From NCBI GenBank assembly GCA_016190755.1, contig JACPPY010000004.1, positions 1-58,595 of the forward strand: a stretch of 58,595 nucleotides of DNA, read 5' to 3'. Position numbers and translations under genes: made by a program. The DNA is from Chloroflexota bacterium (GTDB lineage: Bacteria > Chloroflexota > Dehalococcoidia > JACPPY01). Numbering within the stretch: position 1 is the stretch's first letter; every line of letters starts with the position of its first letter. Below are positions 26,433-34,988 of this stretch, in pieces. The notes under the pieces are model-generated. The model ran no database searches, had not been told where the DNA came from, and was given only the letters and a program-made list of their open reading frames with translations.

Positions 26433-27044
26433 TTAACAGTCGTTCCCCTTCCTCTCCGACAACACTTGCCACTGGTGGCCAACCTTTTCCTTTAGCTCCT
26501 CCAGACTGCCGTTGTTCTTTATGACTACGTCGGCATGCTTCTGCAGTTCTTCTGCCGCGAGCTGCACCCTTATTCGCGCCCTGGCATCCTCTTCGGCAAC
26601 CCCCTTTTTGTCTTTCAATCGCCGCACAACCTTTTCCACCGGAGCCACCATAACCCAGACCTCGTCCACCAGCAGCCGCCAGCCAGCCTCGATCAGTAGA
26701 GCGGCCTCCAGAACTACCACCTTATCTCCACGTTGCCTGGCCTTCTTTATCCTCTCCTCGACCATCCGGTACATGCGGGGATGCAGTATGGCATTCAACT
26801 TTGCCAGTGCCTCGGGATTGCCGAATACAATTTTGGCCAGCTTCTGCCGGTCAATCTCGTTGGTGTCGTTCAGTATGCCTTTACCAAAGGCCGTCACCAC
26901 GTCCTGCCATGCCGGTCCGCCTGGGCAGTAGACCTCATGCCCGACCTTATCCGCGTCGATCACTGTGGCGCCCATACCTGCAAGTATGCTGGCGACGGTG
27001 CTCTTACCGCTACCGATTCCACCTGTAAGTCCGATGACTACCAT
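26433..27044 (-). CDS. coaE: dephospho-CoA kinase
   Basis: Catalyses the last step of coenzyme A synthesis. The 203-residue protein begins MVVIGLTGGIGSGKSTV with the P-loop, and contains DADKVGHEVY, the VLEAALLIEAGW motif and the family's lid region with DKKGVAEEDARARI. Convergent with sbcD and divergent from the radical SAM gene. No strong terminator is visible in the 50 bases between sbcD and coaE. Confidence 0.95.
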   Translation of the reverse strand: MVVIGLTGGIGSGKSTVASILAGMGATVIDADKVGHEVYCPGGPAWQDVVTAFGKGILNDTNEIDRQKLAKIVFGNPEALAKLNAILHPRMYRMVEERIKKARQRGDKVVVLEAALLIEAGWRLLVDEVWVMVAPVEKVVRRLKDKKGVAEEDARARIRVQLAAEELQKHADVVIKNNGSLEELKEKVGHQWQVLSERKGNDC

Positions 27045-27198
27045 AATTAATGTGGAGACCTCTCATCCTCTTGTCCCTTCGCGCACTACCCCTGCTGGTT
27101 ATACTCATTGTATTTGTGCGAATGCGACATGTCCAGCCCCTTTCGGATATACAACCAATGGGATATAATGTGTCTGTCTCTCCTCCGGAGGCAGGAAA

Positions 27199-28257
27199 AT
27201 GACTACGCCTCAAGTTGCCCCAGGCGCCGAACTGAGAGAAGTCGCTCTTTATGACCGATTACCCGAATCGCGTGTCCAGTGCAATATATGCCTGTGGCGC
27301 TGCACGATAAACCCGGGTAAGCTCGGTGTGTGCCGAATGCGTCGCAATGATAGCGGCACACTGCATGTCCTCAACTACGATTCGGTATCATCATTTGCCG
27401 TAGACCCCATCGAAAAGAAACCTTTATTCCACTTCTTCCCCGACACCAGGGTCTTTTCCATGGGTTCCTGGGGATGCAACTTCCACTGCCGGCATTGCCA
27501 GAATTGGGAGATATCGTGCGTTGAAGAGCCCAGCGACCCCTTCCGCCCATCACGACATATTACCCCTGAGCAGGCCATAGCATTGACGCGTGAGCGCGGG
27601 TGTCCAAGCATAGCCTGGACATATAACGAGCCGACTATCTGGTTTGAGTACACCCTTGATTGTGCTCGGCTGGCCAGAAGCGCCGGCCTGTACACTGTCT
27701 ATGTCACCAATGGCTACATGACACCAGAAGCGTTGGATTTAATCGGCCCGTACTTGGACGCGTGGCGCGTGGACGTAAAGGGGTTCTCCGGTGAACTGTA
27801 TCGCGGCCTGGCGAAGGTCCCTCACTGGCAAGGCATACTTGAGGTGGCGGAACGGGCAAGGAAAAAGTGGAACATGCATGTTGAGGTCGTCACGAACATC
27901 ATCCCCACATTAAACGATGACGAAAAGCAACTGGCTGGCATAGCAGGCTGGATTCGAGATAGCCTGGGAGTACTGACTCCGTGGCATGTCACACGCTTCT
28001 ACCCGCAGTACCAGATGCTTGATTTGCCGGCCACGCCAGTGAGCACGCTCGAAAGGGCGATCAAGATAGGAAAGAAAGCCGGGCTGCGCTTCATCTATGT
28101 TGGCAATGTTCCGGGTTCCGGCGAAGACACTATCTGTTACAATTGCGGCAACCTTATAATATCCCGCACAGGCTATGTGACCCGCATCGTCGGCCTCAAG
28201 GGAGCAATATGCAAGTACTGCGGCGCAGACTTGAACATGAGGATCTCGGGGGTATAG
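27199..28257 (+). CDS. AmmeMemoRadiSam-system radical SAM enzyme
   Basis: The 352-residue protein has the radical SAM motif [15 protein letters not shown] (Cys93, Cys97, Cys100). An extra N-terminal cysteine group, CNICLWRC (Cys28, Cys31, Cys35) with Cys45, and a C-terminal CYNCGN/CKYCGAD pair could bind another cluster or zinc. The combination of this enzyme type with Memo and AMMECR1 proteins is a recurring genome pattern of unknown function; here both partners are fused in the next gene. GGAGGCAGGA precedes the ATG. It is related to pyruvate-formate-lyase-activating-like proteins. Confidence 0.9.
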   Translation: MTTPQVAPGAELREVALYDRLPESRVQCNICLWRCTINPGKLGVCRMRRNDSGTLHVLNYDSVSSFAVDPIEKKPLFHFFPDTRVFSMGSWGCNFHCRHCQNWEISCVEEPSDPFRPSRHITPEQAIALTRERGCPSIAWTYNEPTIWFEYTLDCARLARSAGLYTVYVTNGYMTPEALDLIGPYLDAWRVDVKGFSGELYRGLAKVPHWQGILEVAERARKKWNMHVEVVTNIIPTLNDDEKQLAGIAGWIRDSLGVLTPWHVTRFYPQYQMLDLPATPVSTLERAIKIGKKAGLRFIYVGNVPGSGEDTICYNCGNLIISRTGYVTRIVGLKGAICKYCGADLNMRISGV

Positions 28258-28333
28258 GGACGCGAAACAACCAGGCCGAGGCTTCGGGTATCGTTGCGGG
28301 TCCGGCTGGAGCATATGCACAAGGAGGTGGGCC

Positions 28334-29641
28334 GTGAGCGGCATAATGTTTGGATGCATAGTTCCTCATCCTCCACTGCTGGTCCCGGATGTGGGTCGCG
28401 GCCAGGAGCACGCGGTCAAGTCTACAGCCGATGCCATGCAGAAACTTGCCGAGCAACTCGGGCAGTCTCATCCCGAAGTTCTGGCAATAATCAGCCCCCA
28501 TGGGGCAGGCTATTCCAGCGCCATGGGGGTTTTCACCGGTCAGTCCTCAACTGGAAGCATGCGTTCCTGGGGCAGCCGTGCCCCCGAGAGCAATTTCAAC
28601 AACGACCATGAACTGGCGGCAACCATAGTCGAGCAATGCGAGGCCGATAAGATACCTGTCCAGCCCATAGGTGATAATGGTTACGACCTCGACCATGGCG
28701 TGATGGTACCCATGCGCTTTCTAAGCCGGGAATCCCAGGGACTTCCACTAGTTCCGCTAACGTTCTCGTGGTTGCCTCTCAAAACACATTTCTCTTTCGG
28801 CCAGGCCATAAGGAACGCCGCTACGCGCGCAAACCGTGATCTGGCGATCATAGCCAGCGGCGACCTTTCTCACAGGCTTAGTCCAAACGCACCTGCCGGC
28901 TACGACACCATGGGCAAGGTCTTCGATGATAAGCTCGTGTCCGCCATTTCGCGCCTGGACGAAGACGAGATACTGAACCTTGACCCAAGCCTCATCGAAC
29001 GCGCCGGCGAGTGCGGTCTCAGGTCCATAGTAATATTGTTAGGCGCCTTGCACGGGCTTGCAGTCAAGCCACAGGTACTGTCATACGAAGGACCATTCGG
29101 CGTCGGATATATGGTGGCTTCCTTCATTGTCGAGAGACATCATCCGCTCGTAGACTTAGCACGTGAAACCGTTGAGTCGTACGTGCTTAAAGGCAAAGTT
29201 CCCAATCCCATCCACATGAGTCCCGAGATGAAGGAAAAGGCGGGTGTGTTCGTCTGTCTGAAAAAGGATGGTGAACTCAGGGGGTGCATCGGCACATTCG
29301 AACCAACCAGGGATAACGTTGCCTACGAGGTGATTGCGAACGCTGTGAGTTCGGCCACACGCGATCCGCGATTCTTGCCTGTATCTGACTCCGAGCTTCC
29401 AGAGCTAGAGTATACGGTGGATGTTTTGACCAAGCCCGAGCCGGTGGAAAGTCTCGAAGACCTTGACCCCAGACGCTTCGGAGTCATCGTGGAGAGCGGC
29501 AGGCGCCGTGGCCTTTTGCTTCCCGACCTCGAGGGAGTAGATACAATCGAAGAGCAGATAGCCATCTGCCGGCAGAAGGCTGGGATTCCCACGGATGTAC
29601 CTGTTAAGCTCTACAGGTTCGAGGTCAAGCGCTACAAGTAG
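28334..29641 (+). CDS. fused Memo (class III dioxygenase-like) and AMMECR1 domain protein
   Basis: 435 residues from GTG 28334 with AAGGAGGTGG upstream. The N-terminal half (about 1-265) is Memo/LigB-like: [32 protein letters not shown] and [11 protein letters not shown]. The C-terminal half (about 275-435) is AMMECR1: [34 protein letters not shown] and [20 protein letters not shown]. Both domains belong with the radical SAM enzyme encoded 76 bases upstream. The joint biochemical role is not established; a chemical modification step by a linked complex is a reasonable guess. Confidence 0.9.
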   Translation: MSGIMFGCIVPHPPLLVPDVGRGQEHAVKSTADAMQKLAEQLGQSHPEVLAIISPHGAGYSSAMGVFTGQSSTGSMRSWGSRAPESNFNNDHELAATIVEQCEADKIPVQPIGDNGYDLDHGVMVPMRFLSRESQGLPLVPLTFSWLPLKTHFSFGQAIRNAATRANRDLAIIASGDLSHRLSPNAPAGYDTMGKVFDDKLVSAISRLDEDEILNLDPSLIERAGECGLRSIVILLGALHGLAVKPQVLSYEGPFGVGYMVASFIVERHHPLVDLARETVESYVLKGKVPNPIHMSPEMKEKAGVFVCLKKDGELRGCIGTFEPTRDNVAYEVIANAVSSATRDPRFLPVSDSELPELEYTVDVLTKPEPVESLEDLDPRRFGVIVESGRRRGLLLPDLEGVDTIEEQIAICRQKAGIPTDVPVKLYRFEVKRYK

Positions 29642-29688
29642 GCCGGCGTTCCTGCAGTGCTGCCGGGCGCTCTTTCACCCGGGGTCAA

Positions 29689-30612
29689 CTACTTGGCGGC
29701 TGCCTTAGAATTAACATAATCAAAGACGCGCTGGCGCATATCTACGCCAACCACCTTGCTGAAGGCCACGTGTAGCTTTTCTGTTATTACCCCAGGGAAC
29801 GGCTTTGGCAATAACTTGCCGTTAAACTTAGAAACCGGGCCAATAAAACCATTCGCTGTAGTAAAAATTTCATCGGCATTACGCAGGTCGTAGACGTATA
29901 GGTCTTTTTCAATGCAATCAATGCCGAGTTCCTTTGCTAGTCTCATAACTGTCCCCCGGGTGATACCCGGCAGAAGATTACCCAGCCTAGGTGTGAACAA
30001 CTTGCCGTCTTTCGCTATAAAGACGTTAAAACCCGTACCCTCAGCAACTGATCCATCCAGGTTGAGCACTACGGCCCGTGCCGACCGATCTATCATGGCC
30101 ACTTCCTTGTCAGCCAGCCTGTAACATAGTCTATTGGTGTGCTTCACCTTAGCGTCCAGGCTCTGCAGAGGAATCTGCCTGGTGTTAGGTACAACGAGGT
30201 GTTGGCCCTCTCGGTACATTTTTACCCAGCCCTCATATCTGGGAATCGCGTGCACGCACCTGATCAGGATCGTTGGATTGGTTGCCTCGAAGTATTGGTA
30301 TGTTGGCGCCCCTGCGCTTATCCACCAAATCATGCTGAAATCATCGGCCGGGATCAGGTATTTCTTGTTGCGGTTAAACACCTCATAACTAGTTCTCAGC
30401 ATCTCTTCCGATGGCATTCCTGGATCAATAGAAACATAGCTAAGAGAACGGTACAATCGAGATATATGCAGATCCCAAAAGTGCGGAACGTGATTGAAGC
30501 TTCTCGCTATATCATATATAGCGCCTTTCCATAGCCCGTTGTCTAGTGGAGAAATCCTCACTTCGCTCTCATTCACATAGTTGCCATTGTAATAGCAAAC
30601 CAAATCTTCCAT
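29689..30612 (-). CDS. class IV PLP aminotransferase (branched-chain/D-amino-acid type)
   Basis: The 307-residue protein has fold type IV features: the catalytic lysine in AKVKHTNRL (Lys157), VLNLDGSVAEGTGFNVFIAK and GNLLPGITRGTVMRLAKELG. It could be a branched-chain, D-amino-acid or (R)-amine transaminase; the substrate-loop residues do not decide it for me. AAGGAG precedes the ATG. It is divergent from the island B transport and hydrolase genes, suggesting that transamination is part of the same pathway. Confidence 0.88.
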   Translation of the reverse strand: MEDLVCYYNGNYVNESEVRISPLDNGLWKGAIYDIARSFNHVPHFWDLHISRLYRSLSYVSIDPGMPSEEMLRTSYEVFNRNKKYLIPADDFSMIWWISAGAPTYQYFEATNPTILIRCVHAIPRYEGWVKMYREGQHLVVPNTRQIPLQSLDAKVKHTNRLCYRLADKEVAMIDRSARAVVLNLDGSVAEGTGFNVFIAKDGKLFTPRLGNLLPGITRGTVMRLAKELGIDCIEKDLYVYDLRNADEIFTTANGFIGPVSKFNGKLLPKPFPGVITEKLHVAFSKVVGVDMRQRVFDYVNSKAAAK

Positions 30613-30653
30613 TCTAACTCCTTGTACCTTTATACCTATAGTACCAGCGTGAT

Positions 30654-30681
30654 TGTATATCCCTCACTAAGGGAATGTCAA
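30654..30681 (-). promoter_or_regulatory. promoter of the class IV aminotransferase gene with internal palindrome
   Basis: Minus-strand TTGACA (30681-30676), 16-base spacer, TATACA (30659-30654). The spacer contains the palindrome TCCCTCACTAAGGGA (30660-30674, plus-strand reading), placed as a repressor operator would be. AAGGGAATGT occurs twice in tandem (30669-30678 and 30680-30689). Confidence 0.5.
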
Positions 30682-30779
30682 GGGAATGTACTCTTTCAGG
30701 CAGGGATATTCCGTTCCGGGATACAAAGAGAACAAGGGAAGAGGCAATCCCCTAATGGACCTGAGACCGAGACAAGGCC

Positions 30780-30808
30780 TTGACAACGCTCTAAGTAGCC
30801 TTTATACT
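30780..30808 (+). promoter_or_regulatory. strong promoter of island B plus-strand genes
   Basis: TTGACA (30780-30785), 17-base spacer, TATACT (30803-30808), identical hexamers and spacing to the island A binding-protein promoter. The start would be near 30815. Confidence 0.75.
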
Positions 30809-30814
30809 ATAGTC

Positions 30815-31023
30815 CTTTCAAGTAACATCACCGCGTGTGGATTCGATTGACGTCGGTGGGAATCCTTTCTGCTATTGAGAAATCTCAGCAAGGAGGGCGC
30901 TCGTTACCGCGGCCAATCTACGAACAGAGCATACAAAGTCGTCAAATATCATCTGTGGCTGTAAAGTTGGTGTACTTCGGCATCGACACTTTTTTGAGAT
31001 GGATCCAAGTAAGGAGGTTTGAA
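30815..31023 (+). promoter_or_regulatory. long 5' leader of the island B binding-protein gene
   Basis: About 209 bases separate the predicted transcription start from the GTG at 31024. The frame upstream of the GTG is open, but it lacks a ribosome-binding site and would put 63 non-signal residues ahead of a clear signal peptide, so it is treated as untranslated. It holds a small hairpin TGAGA-AA-TCTCA (near 30875-30886) and GTGT/ACAC followed by T6 (about 30970-30995). No known riboswitch is recognised. Confidence 0.35.
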
Positions 31024-32346
31024 GTGAACCACAGGAGATTACACTTGATCTTGGGTACGATTTGCCTGCTATCGTTACTTGTAGCTATGCCGTTAGCGGC
31101 AAGCTGCGGCCGACCCAGTACAACGTCGACGTCAACTCCAGCAAAGACATCAACTACTACAACTACTACGGCCAAATCAACTACCGCAGCAACATCAACT
31201 ACTGCAGTAAAATCCACCCCCGCAGCAACATCAACTACCACGGCGAAATCCACACCTGCAACAACATCAACACAGGCGTCAATATTCAAGGAATGGGATA
31301 AGCCCGGGAAGATGCCGACATTTAAGACGCGGGATGAATGGAAGGCTTCCTACGACGCCCATATTGCCGAGCTTGTCGCTGGCTCGAAGAAAGAGGGCTC
31401 CAAGCTGGTGGTCTACATGGGCCGGGAATTGCCTGCCTGGTACGAGCAGGTGACGAAGTATTTCAAAGAAAAATACGGTATTGATGTAGAGTTCATGGGA
31501 CTCGGGGCATTTGAGGCCGCTTCCAAAATAAAGGCTGAGGTAGCAGCGGGAAAGGTTACCGGGGATTACCAGGCAAGTGGTAGCTCCCTTGCGCGTCCGA
31601 TGGCTCTAGATGGCTTCTATCAATACTATCTGCCACCAGCGGGGCTGGAGCCGGGTATCAACTGGTTCATAGACCCCTTGCTCGATGTGAAGGACCCGGC
31701 TTTCGCGGGAAAAGCCTTTTCTCCGATAATCTCTGTCAGCATGTTTGGGATCATGATTAACACCAAGCTGGTACCACCGGACAAGGAGCCGAAGACCTGG
31801 AAAGACTTATTGGACCCAGCCTGGAAGGGTAAGTTAATAATGCAGGATCCAAGCGTATCTGGCAGTGGAAACAGAATATATTGGGGCATGTCGAAGCGAT
31901 ATGGCGCGGACTTCCTGAAGCAGTTGGTCACGCAGAATCTCTTTATTGAACGAAATGAGGCCAATGCGGCTCGCGCGGTAGCTTCGGGCGGGTACGCTAT
32001 GTACATCGGCAGCGCAACGACACATCTCCGGCAGGTGGAAGGTTCTCCGGTTAAGGTGATATTCCCGGAAGGGGTGGTCCTATCTATTGATGATGTCGGA
32101 GTAATCACCGGTGCGCCACATCTGAACGCCGCCCGGCTATTCGCCAATTTCCAGATATCCAAGGATGGTCAGGAGATTTCGACCAAATACGGTGAGAGGA
32201 CTCCGATAAGAGGCGATGTGAAGCCTGCACTTGACATTTTGGACACGGCGGGGAAGAAAATACTGTACTTCCAAACCTATGATGATGACGTGAACCTCAT
32301 GCCCCAGTTACGAGAGCAGGCTAAACAGATCTTCAATATTAAGTAA
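31024..32346 (+). CDS. ABC transporter substrate-binding lipoprotein (AfuA-like), island B
   Basis: The GTG at 31024 follows AAGGAGG by 6 bases and gives 440 residues. The start is MNHRRLHLILGTICLLSLLV and ends in a lipobox with the lipidated Cys28 in LAASC. A Thr/Ser/Ala/Lys linker of about 60 residues follows, encoded by imperfect repeats (about 31115-31275). The mature domain (KKEGSKLVVYMGRELPAWYE, KIKAEVAAGKVTGDY, IKGDPS-like QDPSVSGSGNRIYWGM) fits the AfuA-like binding fold. It belongs with the fused permease 2.6 kb downstream; hydrolase genes lie between them. Confidence 0.92.
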   Translation: MNHRRLHLILGTICLLSLLVAMPLAASCGRPSTTSTSTPAKTSTTTTTTAKSTTAATSTTAVKSTPAATSTTTAKSTPATTSTQASIFKEWDKPGKMPTFKTRDEWKASYDAHIAELVAGSKKEGSKLVVYMGRELPAWYEQVTKYFKEKYGIDVEFMGLGAFEAASKIKAEVAAGKVTGDYQASGSSLARPMALDGFYQYYLPPAGLEPGINWFIDPLLDVKDPAFAGKAFSPIISVSMFGIMINTKLVPPDKEPKTWKDLLDPAWKGKLIMQDPSVSGSGNRIYWGMSKRYGADFLKQLVTQNLFIERNEANAARAVASGGYAMYIGSATTHLRQVEGSPVKVIFPEGVVLSIDDVGVITGAPHLNAARLFANFQISKDGQEISTKYGERTPIRGDVKPALDILDTAGKKILYFQTYDDDVNLMPQLREQAKQIFNIK

Positions 32347-32410
32347 CCCGGTGTGCGAGTGATGATGAAAGCAGATTAGTCAATCGAGCGGAGGGTTATC
32401 CTTAGCTGCG

Positions 32411-32531
32411 TCAAGGAGAATAGGCATAGCGTCAGCCAGCACCTTGAGCATTAGGCTGGTATGATCAAGGTATCCAGGTCCAGTGGTCTGCACTCAGAAG
32501 CAATTACTCTTTGTCAGGGGGCAGACCTTGG
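32411..32531 (+). promoter_or_regulatory. mutually exclusive RNA pairings (attenuator-like leader)
   Basis: Four complementary blocks lie in order after the binding-protein gene: TCAAGG (32411-32416), ACCTTGA (32441-32447), TCAAGGT (32465-32471) and ACCTTGG (32525-32531). Pairing of block 1 with 2 frees block 3 to invade the terminator arm (block 4); pairing of block 2 with 3 leaves the terminator free. A CAGCC (32433-32437)/GGCTG (32454-32458) helix is a further alternative. The layout matches attenuators or riboswitches, but no known aptamer is recognised. Confidence 0.45.
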
Positions 32532-32543
32532 ACCTGGTTTTTT
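32474..32543 (+). terminator. strong intrinsic terminator or attenuator between binding protein and hydrolase genes
   Basis: The arms are 32474-32491 and 32521-32537. The outer 9 bp (CCAGGTCCA/TGGACCTGG) and inner 7 bp (GGTCTGC/GCAGACC) are perfect, separated by a small GT/T internal bulge. The loop is 29 bases and T6 follows at 32538-32543. It would lower expression of the enzymes relative to the binding protein. Confidence 0.85.
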
Positions 32544-32594
32544 CAACTCCTTGCTCCTGGCAATAACTTGCTCGTGGCGTTAAGAGGAGCAGAC

Positions 32595-33548
32595 ATGATA
32601 GTCGATACGCATATGCACCATAGTATGTTCCCTGATGACTTCCGCATTGATCGTTTGCTTGATTGCTTCCCGGAGCTAGCTTCTGTACCTGCCGAAGACC
32701 TCAAGAACAGGTTTCACCATCCACTCGAAACCTATCTGGCTGAGACTCAAGGGGTCGTGGACAAGGCTATCGTCCACACTTACAACTTCCCTGAGAGCCT
32801 GGGCTTCTGTCAATCCAATGATGAAGTGGCCGAAAGGGTTAACCAATATCCGGACAAGTTCGCCTGGTGCTGCAATATCAATCCCTTTGCCAAAGGAGCC
32901 GCCAGGGAATTCGAAAGATGCGTAAGAGACCTGGGTGCTGTGGGCATGGGAGAGTGGGGACCCTCTTATCAGTTCTTCCATACTAATGACAAGAGATGCT
33001 TCCCTGTTTATGAGAAAGCAATCGAGTTAGACGTGCCCATAATAATACACGCGGGCCCGGCCAAAGGTCGGACCTGTCGCCTGGCATATGCCAACGTTTG
33101 GGATCTTGATGAAGTGGCGATCATGTATCCTCAGTTGAGAATCGTCATTTGCCACATTGGCTTTCCAAAGTACGAGGACACAGTACTCCTGATGCAGAAG
33201 CACGCCAATGTTTTCGCAGATATCGCGTGGCTGCCGAATCTTGCCGGTCTGGATATGCCGGAAAAAGGCTCTTCGGGGCGCCGTCGCGGCGTGCCCGCCG
33301 TCCGTTACCCTTATTACCATTTTCTCTATCCTCTGGTCTATTACCTTTCCGGAGCTTCCGGTTTGCCTGACAAACTGTTGTTCGGGACAGATTTTTCCAG
33401 TGTCGACCCGGTCAAGTACATAAACACACTCGAAAACATAAATGATTTGACGAGACAGTTTAACTTGCCTGAAATTCCGCCGGATACTGTACACGCAATT
33501 CTTCACGAGAATTGGCGAAAGGTATTCAAACTCCAGCAGGCAATCTAG
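32595..33548 (+). CDS. amidohydrolase 2 family TIM-barrel hydrolase
   Basis: ATG 32595 follows AGAGGAGCAG and gives 317 residues. The metal-binding start is MIVDTHMHHSMFP (HxH), followed by GAVGMGEWGP, IIIHAGPAKG, ICHIGFPKYEDTVLL and LLFGTDFSSVDP, the pattern of the ACMSD/2-pyrone-dicarboxylate-lactonase branch (amidohydrolase 2). Members hydrolyse or decarboxylate small carboxylic acids or lactones. The substrate is unknown. It is the first gene after the terminator at 32474-32543. Confidence 0.88.
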   Translation: MIVDTHMHHSMFPDDFRIDRLLDCFPELASVPAEDLKNRFHHPLETYLAETQGVVDKAIVHTYNFPESLGFCQSNDEVAERVNQYPDKFAWCCNINPFAKGAAREFERCVRDLGAVGMGEWGPSYQFFHTNDKRCFPVYEKAIELDVPIIIHAGPAKGRTCRLAYANVWDLDEVAIMYPQLRIVICHIGFPKYEDTVLLMQKHANVFADIAWLPNLAGLDMPEKGSSGRRRGVPAVRYPYYHFLYPLVYYLSGASGLPDKLLFGTDFSSVDPVKYINTLENINDLTRQFNLPEIPPDTVHAILHENWRKVFKLQQAI

Positions 33549-33595
33549 TTTCGGCAAAGTGCCCGTGCCTTACTTTAGTAGATTGGAGGACAAAG

Positions 33596-34861
33596 ATGGT
33601 CAAAGAGAAAAAGACAGACGTCAAGGTTATTCGAGGGGGTCTGCTCATAGATGGGACCGGGGCAGAGCCCATAGATGGTGCGAGGGTGCTGGTAGAGGGC
33701 TCAAGGATAAAAGCAGTAGGGAAAGACATACCTATACCGGAGGGAGCTCAGGTCATAAACGCGGTGGGCAAGACGGTCATGCCCGGCCTAATTGATTCAC
33801 ACCTGCACCTCTGGGGAATTAGAACCGGCGAGGCAATAGAGCGAGTAATGCGCCCGTATGAGCTACGCTTGATCAAGTCGATCTTTGATGCCAAAGCACT
33901 TCTCTCCATGGGCTATACAACAGTAAAAGATTGTGGCGGGCTAAATGCGATTTTTCTTAAGAAAGCCGCGGCTGAGGGAACTCTCACCGGATTACCCCGT
34001 ATCATCGCGTCCGGGTACCTTCTGAGCCAGACATATGGTCACGGAGACATGCACTATTTCCCTACTGAGTACGTTGATGCACGTTCAACCAAACTTCATA
34101 CCAACTTCAAGTTGCTCTGCGACGGCGTGGAACAGTGTATTAAAGCTACTCGCTTTGCTATGAGAGAGGGAGCAGACTTCATTAAGGTCTGTACGACCGG
34201 CGGCATGGGCTCTGAACGGGATAACCCATCCCAGGTCCAGTTTAACCTGGATGAGATCAGAGCGATCGTTCGAGCGGCAGCACAAGCCGGCAGGTTCGTA
34301 ACTACTCATTGCGAAGGTTCACTAGCCGCAGCAAAGCAATCGATCCTTGGAGGCATAAAAACCATAGACCACGCTTTTGTCGTTGACGATGAATGCATCG
34401 CTATGGCAAAGGAGCAGGGTACCATATTCGTTTCAACCCTTGAATTGGTGCGTGGGTTGAGCTCGGGCGACCAGCCCGAGGCCCTGGAAATGGCTCACAA
34501 AGCGAGGCCGTGGGCAAAGGTTGTCATCGAGAGCTATAAGCAGATACACAAGTCGGGAGCAGTCTTGGCCGCTGGAAGCGACTGTACGGGCCGGCCTTCC
34601 TTCAAGTTCGGCACGAGCGCAAAAGAGTTAGAAGATCTTGTCAGCCTATGCGGCTTTACGCCGATGGACGCCATCGTGGCAGCGACAAAGCATGGCGCTA
34701 TGGCATGCTTTATGGAGAGTCAGACAGGTACGGTGGAATCCGGCAAACTGGCTGATATCATCCTTATCGACGGCAATCCCCTGGTTGATATCAAAGTGCT
34801 GCAAGACCCGAAGAGGATAAGAATGGTAATGCTGGAAGGCAGAATAGAAATCGAACGATAG
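33596..34861 (+). CDS. amidohydrolase (imidazolonepropionase/prolidase-like)
   Basis: ATG 33596 with GGAGG upstream gives 421 residues. The N-terminal beta-sandwich (VIRGGLLIDGTGAEPIDGAR) leads into the metal site MPGLIDSHLHLWG. ADFIKVCTTGG holds the likely carboxylated lysine, then TTHCEG, TIDHA and AGSDCTG supply metal ligands, and GKLADIILIDGNPL closes the fold. This is the amidohydrolase family 1 layout used for cyclic amides, peptides and Xaa-Pro substrates. Together with the preceding hydrolase it suggests degradation of an amide or lactam. Confidence 0.9.
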   Translation: MVKEKKTDVKVIRGGLLIDGTGAEPIDGARVLVEGSRIKAVGKDIPIPEGAQVINAVGKTVMPGLIDSHLHLWGIRTGEAIERVMRPYELRLIKSIFDAKALLSMGYTTVKDCGGLNAIFLKKAAAEGTLTGLPRIIASGYLLSQTYGHGDMHYFPTEYVDARSTKLHTNFKLLCDGVEQCIKATRFAMREGADFIKVCTTGGMGSERDNPSQVQFNLDEIRAIVRAAAQAGRFVTTHCEGSLAAAKQSILGGIKTIDHAFVVDDECIAMAKEQGTIFVSTLELVRGLSSGDQPEALEMAHKARPWAKVVIESYKQIHKSGAVLAAGSDCTGRPSFKFGTSAKELEDLVSLCGFTPMDAIVAATKHGAMACFMESQTGTVESGKLADIILIDGNPLVDIKVLQDPKRIRMVMLEGRIEIER

Positions 34862-34959
34862 GAGCTGTCCTTTTGCATATCACCGGCCTGACAATCAACT
34901 TGTCGCGCAGCTTTAAGCTACAGGCATACGCACGCCGCTTGAGCACCGATTATCGCTCT

Positions 34960-34988
34960 TGGATAACCATGATTCGAGAGGTTATCCA
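34960..34988 (+). promoter_or_regulatory. inverted repeat over the permease ribosome-binding site
   Basis: TGGATAACC (34960-34968) and GGTTATCCA (34980-34988) are perfect 9-base arms around an 11-base loop. The right arm ends on the A of the permease ATG, and the likely ribosome-binding site GAGAGG (34976-34981) lies in the loop and arm. As RNA it could hide the start; as DNA it could be an operator. Confidence 0.55.

Noticed and set aside
30835-31023. Coding extension before the GTG of the island B lipoprotein
   Set aside because: It would place 63 residues before a clear signal peptide, and the AAGGAGG site serves the GTG at 31024.
31115-31275. Repeated AACATCAACTAC-like units suggestive of a CRISPR or minisatellite
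   Set aside because: Repeats are imperfect, in frame and encode a lipoprotein linker; there are no spacers and no cas genes.
30942-31289. Minus-strand frame rich in Val-Asp repeats
   Set aside because: It is the mirror of the Thr/Ser-rich linker of the island B binding protein; the repeats come from low-complexity coding DNA.
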